Assembly (NCBI RefSeq): GCF_022811725.1
Contig: NZ_CP094527.1
Coordinates: forward strand, 62,001-126,000
Reading direction: 5' to 3'
Source of the DNA: Mucilaginibacter sp. SMC90
Lineage (GTDB): Bacteria > Bacteroidota > Bacteroidia > Sphingobacteriales > Sphingobacteriaceae
Length of the DNA: 64,000 nt
This document shows positions 60,009 through 64,000 of the stretch, piece by piece (positions within the stretch are counted from its first letter, which is position 1; the number at the start of each line of letters is the position of its first letter). The notes below the pieces were generated by a model that had not been told where the DNA came from, did not search any database, and saw only the letters and a program-made list of their open reading frames with translations. Position numbers and translations under genes: made by a program.

Positions 60009-61790
60009 ATGAAAGCTAAAAAATATATTTCCATGGCGCTGTTAAGCACGTTATTGCTTGGCGCATGTAAAAAATCATATCTTGAAAAGCCTATTAACGG
60101 TGCTCTTGAGCCCCAGTTTCTGGAAACCGAATCAGGTGCCAATGAATTACTGGTTGGCGCATATGCAGTAATTGACGGGCAGCAGGGCGGCGATGCTTCT
60201 GTAGGCGGCGGCGGTGCATGGGAAGCTGCGCCTGATAACTGGATTTACGGCGGCGTGGTAGGCGGAGACGCTTCAAAAGGCAGTATTGCCGGCGATCAGC
60301 AGCAAATTGAACCTATGATGAAGTACATTGCTGATGCCAGCAACGGCTTTTTTGATAGTAAATGGAGAGCCGATTATGAAGGCGTATCACGTACAAACAA
60401 TACCATCAAAATAACCAACAAGGTTACGTCCATCTCTGCATCAAACAAAACCAACATATTGGCACAGGCAAGGTTTTTAAGGGGCCATTATTATTTCGAT
60501 CTGAAAAAGATGTTCAACAATGTACCTTATCTTGATGAAACAACAACCGATATCAATCAGCCCAACAACACGGATATATGGCCAAAAATTGAGGCTGATT
60601 TTAAATATGCTTATGACAATTTGCCCAATACACAGCCCGAGGTTGGCCGCGCCAATAAATGGGCTGCCGGTGCATATTTAGCCAAGACGTATTTGTATGA
60701 GCATAAATATGCTGATGCCAAAGTTGTATTTGACGCAGTGATAGCACAAGGCGTAACCTCTGACGGTAAAAAATACGCATTGAATGCAAAGTTTAATGAC
60801 AATTTCAGGACAGCTACAAATAACAGTGCCGAATCTGTTTTTGCAGTTCAGGCAGCCGCCAATACAGATCCTAATGGCCCATCACAAGCCAATAATGGCG
60901 ATATGCTGAATTTTCCATACGGAAACAGCAGCCCGTTTAGCTGCTGCGGTTTTTATCAGCCATCAATTGATCTGGTAAATCATTTCCGTACCAACCCTAC
61001 TACCGGCTTGCCATATCTTGATGATTATAACAGTCATGCTATAAAAACAGATATGGGCCTGGCATCGGCCGATGATTACACTCCTGACACAAGCCCTGTC
61101 GATCCGCGCCTTGACTGGACTGCCGGCCGCCGCGGTATTCCTTATCTTGACTGGGGTATCCATCCCGGTGCCGATTGGGTACGCGATCAGCAGTATGCAG
61201 GCCCTTATTCGCCTATTAAAAATGTTTACGGCCAGGCCGAGCAGGATGTAAATGGCGACAATACTTCATGGGCACCGGGCTCAGGCATCAACTACAACCT
61301 GATCCGTTATGCAGATGTGTTGCTCATGGCCGCCGAAGTTGAAGCACAGGTTGGTAGTTTGGACAAAGCCGAAAGCTACGTGAACATGGTGCGCAACCGC
61401 GCTGCCAACCCTGATGGCTTTGTACATAAATACAAAGATGACGATGACCCAACCGCAGGCTTCACCAATGTGGCCGCAGCAAATTACAAAGTAAGCCCCT
61501 ACCTGGCCGGTGCATTTGCCAGCAAAGATTTTGCACTTAAAGCCATTTATTTTGAACGTAAAATTGAGCTTGCAATGGAAGGGCACCGCTTTTTTGATCT
61601 TGTACGCTGGGGCATTGCCGATACGGAGCTTAATGCCTACCTGGCTTATCAAAGCACCCTAACCAGTGATGTTAAAGGAGGGAAGTTCATTAAAGGCAAG
61701 AGCGAATATTACCCTATTCCGTTAGTGGAGATTGACTTGAGCGCTAAAGGAGGCACACCGCAATTGAAACAAAACCCGGGCTACCATTAA
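60009..61790 (+). CDS. SusD/RagB-family glycan-binding lipoprotein
   Basis: A 593-residue surface lipoprotein. The signal ends at LLLGAC with the anchor at C20. The N-terminal TPR region has SGANELLVGAYAVIDGQ and LAQARFLRGHYYFDLKKMF, and later sections YNLIRYADVLLMAAEVEAQ and KAIYFERKIELAMEGHRFFDLVRWG are SusD marks near the C-terminus. The end reads YYPIPLVEID. It forms a lid on the SusC barrel and recruits the substrate. It follows SusC by 23 bases in the same operon. Confidence 0.96.
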   Translation: MKAKKYISMALLSTLLLGACKKSYLEKPINGALEPQFLETESGANELLVGAYAVIDGQQGGDASVGGGGAWEAAPDNWIYGGVVGGDASKGSIAGDQQQIEPMMKYIADASNGFFDSKWRADYEGVSRTNNTIKITNKVTSISASNKTNILAQARFLRGHYYFDLKKMFNNVPYLDETTTDINQPNNTDIWPKIEADFKYAYDNLPNTQPEVGRANKWAAGAYLAKTYLYEHKYADAKVVFDAVIAQGVTSDGKKYALNAKFNDNFRTATNNSAESVFAVQAAANTDPNGPSQANNGDMLNFPYGNSSPFSCCGFYQPSIDLVNHFRTNPTTGLPYLDDYNSHAIKTDMGLASADDYTPDTSPVDPRLDWTAGRRGIPYLDWGIHPGADWVRDQQYAGPYSPIKNVYGQAEQDVNGDNTSWAPGSGINYNLIRYADVLLMAAEVEAQVGSLDKAESYVNMVRNRAANPDGFVHKYKDDDDPTAGFTNVAAANYKVSPYLAGAFASKDFALKAIYFERKIELAMEGHRFFDLVRWGIADTELNAYLAYQSTLTSDVKGGKFIKGKSEYYPIPLVEIDLSAKGGTPQLKQNPGYH

Positions 61791-61815
61791 TTAAATACCC
61801 CTTTTATAAATATAA

Positions 61816-61848
61816 CTTACCGGGAACTTGTTTCCCGGTAGGTTTTTA
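61816..61848 (+). terminator. Terminator or attenuator after SusD
   Basis: TACCGGGAA (61818-61826) pairs with TTCCCGGTA (61832-61840) and is followed by GGTTTTTATC. It may stop most SusCD transcription before the NagX-like gene. Confidence 0.75.
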
Positions 61849-61906
61849 TCTCGCCTTAACACCCCTGCTTCTTAAAGCTGATTATAAACATTTTTTAACC
61901 CACTTT

Positions 61907-63037
61907 ATGGAAAAATCATCATCGCGGTTTTTATCGCTGGATGTATTTCGTGGCATGACTTTATGCTTCATGATCATCGTAAATACGCCGGGCAGCGGGG
62001 CAGCACCCTTTTCGCCGCTTGAACATGCCGCCTGGCACGGCTTTACCCCCACCGATCTTGTGTTTCCCTCCTTCCTGTTTGCAGTAGGTAACGCTATGAG
62101 TTTCTCAATGAAACGCTACCAGGAAATGGGCAACGCCGCCGTATTGAGCAAAATTTTCAGGCGTACGCTGCTCATCTTTTTAATAGGTTACCTCATGTAC
62201 TGGTTTCCTTTCTTTTCAACTCATGGCGGGAGTTTTCATTTAAAACCAATTACGCATACCCGTATCATGGGCGTTTTGCAGCGCATTGCCTTATGTTATT
62301 GCTTTGCCTCGCTTATGATCCATTTTCTTTCAAAACAATCGGTTTTTATTTTATCCGGATTGTTTTTAGTCATTTACTGGGTCATTCTGCTGGTGTACGG
62401 CAATCCGGCCGACCCACTGAGTATGACCGGCAATGCAGGCATCTACCTTGACAAATTTTTGTTCGGTGTTGATCACCTGTATCATGGCGAAGGCATCCCG
62501 TTTGAACCGGAAGGCGTGTTAAGTACATTGCCGGCTATTGTTAACGTGGTTGTGGGGTATTATGCAGGCAAATTCATTCAGCAAAAAGGGAAAGGTTATG
62601 ATACCACTACCAAGCTGTTATTGACCGGCTGTCTGTTTATCTTTTTGGCCCTGTGCTGGAACATGGTTTTCCCGATCAATAAAAAACTGTGGACAAGCTC
62701 TTTTGTGCTGGTTACTACCGGGCTTGATTTGGTGATCCTTTCGGCGCTGATCTATACGCTGGAAATCAATAGCTGGAACAAAGGTAACTGGGCCCGCTTT
62801 TTTACCACTATGGGTAAAAACCCGCTGCCTATTTATGTGCTTTCAGAAATATTGCTGATACCGGTAAGTATGATCATGATAAGCGGTACAAATGCTGTAG
62901 ACTGGATCAATAATGCTTTTTACCAGGCTATAGCTCCGGGCCCGATAGGTTCATTGCTGTTTGCTATCAGCATTATGCTGATCTGCTGGCTGGTTGCCTA
63001 TATACTTGATAAGCGGAAAATTTATATCAGGGTGTAA
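61907..63037 (+). CDS. nagX: NagX/HGSNAT-like membrane acyltransferase (DUF5009/DUF1624)
   Basis: A 376-residue inner membrane protein with about ten helices. The family signature is SRFLSLDVFRGMTLCFMIIV at residues 6-25, then PLEHAAWHGFTPTDLVFPSF with the conserved His at about 49 that in the human relative accepts an acetyl group. Heparan-alpha-glucosaminide N-acetyltransferase-like proteins occur in chitin and GlcNAc use loci as NagX, where they may acetylate or carry amino sugars. Here it lies between SusCD and a GH20 hexosaminidase, which fits that role. It is 117 bases after SusD with a terminator-like hairpin between. Confidence 0.82.
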   Translation: MEKSSSRFLSLDVFRGMTLCFMIIVNTPGSGAAPFSPLEHAAWHGFTPTDLVFPSFLFAVGNAMSFSMKRYQEMGNAAVLSKIFRRTLLIFLIGYLMYWFPFFSTHGGSFHLKPITHTRIMGVLQRIALCYCFASLMIHFLSKQSVFILSGLFLVIYWVILLVYGNPADPLSMTGNAGIYLDKFLFGVDHLYHGEGIPFEPEGVLSTLPAIVNVVVGYYAGKFIQQKGKGYDTTTKLLLTGCLFIFLALCWNMVFPINKKLWTSSFVLVTTGLDLVILSALIYTLEINSWNKGNWARFFTTMGKNPLPIYVLSEILLIPVSMIMISGTNAVDWINNAFYQAIAPGPIGSLLFAISIMLICWLVAYILDKRKIYIRV

Positions 63038-63090
63038 TTTGGAATATCGGATTTTGAATGTTCGATTTCGGATTTAGATTTTTTTATCGC

Positions 63091-63118
63091 CCTGCGGCCG
63101 TGTCCTCACGGCCGCAGG
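63091..63118 (+). terminator. Hairpin between the NagX-like and GH20 genes
   Basis: CCTGCGGCCGTG (63091-63102) pairs perfectly with CACGGCCGCAGG (63107-63118) across TCCT, followed by CTGGTGTTTTTG. The stretch 63039-63076 before it has TTCGATTTCGGATTTA words shared with 26826-26858. The rest of 63038-63295 is the GH20 leader. Confidence 0.65.
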
Positions 63119-63295
63119 CTGGTGTTTTTGTCTGAACCCGGATTTATAGAATTAAGTAATTACCAGAATGCTCAGCAAATTCAAAAAATTCCTTAAAATT
63201 CGAGTTCAGACAAAAAAAATCAAGGTTCAGAAAACACTTCTTAATATTATTTGAAAAGTTTAATTTGCATACATCCAATTAAATAACAATTCTTT

Positions 63296-64000
63296 ATGAA
63301 GAAATTATCCTTATTACTTTGCGGCTGCATGGCTCACCTGTTTTCTGTAGCACAAACAGCCAAGCCGGCCCTTGCACTTATTCCGCAGCCGGTAAAAGTT
63401 ACTCAAACAACCGGCGAATTTGTACTGCCCAAAACGATAGTTGTAGAGGCCGGTTCATCTGCCGATGTGGCAAATGTTACAGCCTATCTTAAGCGGAAGC
63501 TATCTACGGCTACAGGTGCATTTATTACAATAAAAAGCACAGCGCCAACGGCACCCATCAGGTTGGTTTTAAATAAAACAGCCGATACGCTGATCAAAAC
63601 CGAAGGATATAAACTATCAGTAACACCTAAAAAAGTAGTGATCCGCGCTAATGATGCCGCCGGGCTATTTTATGGTGTACAAACGTTTTTTCAGTTGCTG
63701 CCTAAAGAAGTTGAAGGGTTAGAAGTAGCCAAAGGCGTAAAATGGGCTGCACCTGCTGTTGAAATTACCGACTACCCAAGGTTTGCATGGCGGGGCCTGA
63801 TGTTTGATGTGGCACGCCACTTTTTTACCAAAGCCGAAGTTAAACAGTACATCGACGCTATGGTTAAATACAAGTTTAACCTGCTGCATTTGCACCTTAC
63901 TGATGACGAAGGCTGGCGCGTGGAGATCAAAAGCCTGCCAAGGTTAACCGAGGTAGGGTCACATAACGTTAAAAAAGTTGGACAGTTTGGAACATTTACA
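63296..64000 (+). CDS. Beta-N-acetylhexosaminidase, GH20 (5' part, runs off the window)
   Basis: The first 235 codons are present. A signal peptide MKKLSLLLCGCMAHLFSVAQ is followed by ALIPQPVKVTQTTGEFVLP, the GH20b N-terminal domain with RLVLNKTADTL and DAAGLFYGVQTFFQLLP. The GH20 barrel begins WRGLMFDVARHFFTKAEVKQ and KFNLLHLHLTDDEGWRVEIK. The catalytic Asp-Glu pair lies beyond the window. It would remove terminal GlcNAc or GalNAc from imported or surface-bound glycans. Together with SusCD and the NagX-like gene it points to chitooligosaccharide or N-glycan use. Confidence 0.93.
   Translation, partial: MKKLSLLLCGCMAHLFSVAQTAKPALALIPQPVKVTQTTGEFVLPKTIVVEAGSSADVANVTAYLKRKLSTATGAFITIKSTAPTAPIRLVLNKTADTLIKTEGYKLSVTPKKVVIRANDAAGLFYGVQTFFQLLPKEVEGLEVAKGVKWAAPAVEITDYPRFAWRGLMFDVARHFFTKAEVKQYIDAMVKYKFNLLHLHLTDDEGWRVEIKSLPRLTEVGSHNVKKVGQFGTFT

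Noticed and set aside
1..64000. tRNA, rRNA, prophage or insertion-sequence genes
   Set aside because: No cloverleaf, ribosomal RNA core, integrase, transposase or phage structural gene was recognised on either strand.

Overview
The window looks like a chromosome segment of a Bacteroidota, most likely a Sphingobacteriaceae member such as Mucilaginibacter or Pedobacter. This is inferred from a SusC/SusD pair with an ECF sigma factor and a FecR anti-sigma, type-B succinate dehydrogenase, DUF4142 and DUF6249 proteins, the CP-ATP-grasp/alpha-E/transglutaminase cluster, and TAnnTTTG-type -7 promoter elements in place of Shine-Dalgarno-rich leaders. No rRNA, tRNA, prophage, transposase or CRISPR array was seen.

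Layout. 1-4.8 kb: end of a probable alanine dehydrogenase, a VanX-type dipeptidase, a YihY membrane protein, hisS, and an OMPLA-like outer membrane protein. 5.5-8.7 kb: a three-gene 3-keto-sugar type cluster (DUF1080 hydrolase, GMC oxidoreductase, gluconate-dehydrogenase subunit 3). 9-12.8 kb: a GH13 enzyme, then a zinc alcohol dehydrogenase with an esterase, then a candidate small RNA. 13.1-13.7 kb: an orphan, AT-rich Imm11-like immunity gene. 14-17.5 kb: GreA/B-like protein, RRM protein, GAF histidine kinase, dienelactone hydrolase. 17.6-24.5 kb: flippase-like protein and GT2, ABC permease, PP2C phosphatase, rnhB, GT4; four of these begin with TTG. 24.8-28.4 kb: transglutaminase, alpha-E and ATP-grasp operon. 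28.6-32.2 kb: AraC regulator divergent from a quinone-oxidoreductase-like gene, then a SulP transporter. 33.2-36.8 kb: sdhCAB. 37-43.8 kb: pdeM, DUF6249, histidine kinase with DinB, gltX, comB, gcvT. 44 kb: a non-coding array of nine short hairpins. 44.6-53.9 kb: thioredoxin-like lipoprotein, Gfo/Idh oxidoreductase, DUF4142, TDT transporter divergent from a cytochrome-b/molybdopterin fusion, fumC, a lipoprotein with an S1/P1 nuclease, LMW phosphatase. 54.4-64 kb: a glycan-utilisation locus with sigma, FecR, SusC, SusD, a NagX-like acyltransferase and the start of a GH20 hexosaminidase, which suggests GlcNAc-containing glycans as substrate.

The strongest unexplained signal is intergenic. There are six copies of a palindromic element with TGTCATTGCG ends, whose arms and centre appear to be exchanged or inverted between copies. 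There is also a series of long imperfect hairpins built from short degenerate words, several word families recurring at distant loci. Finally there is the mixed-orientation hairpin array at 44.0-44.5 kb. All functional statements rest on reading motifs by eye; no database search was run.
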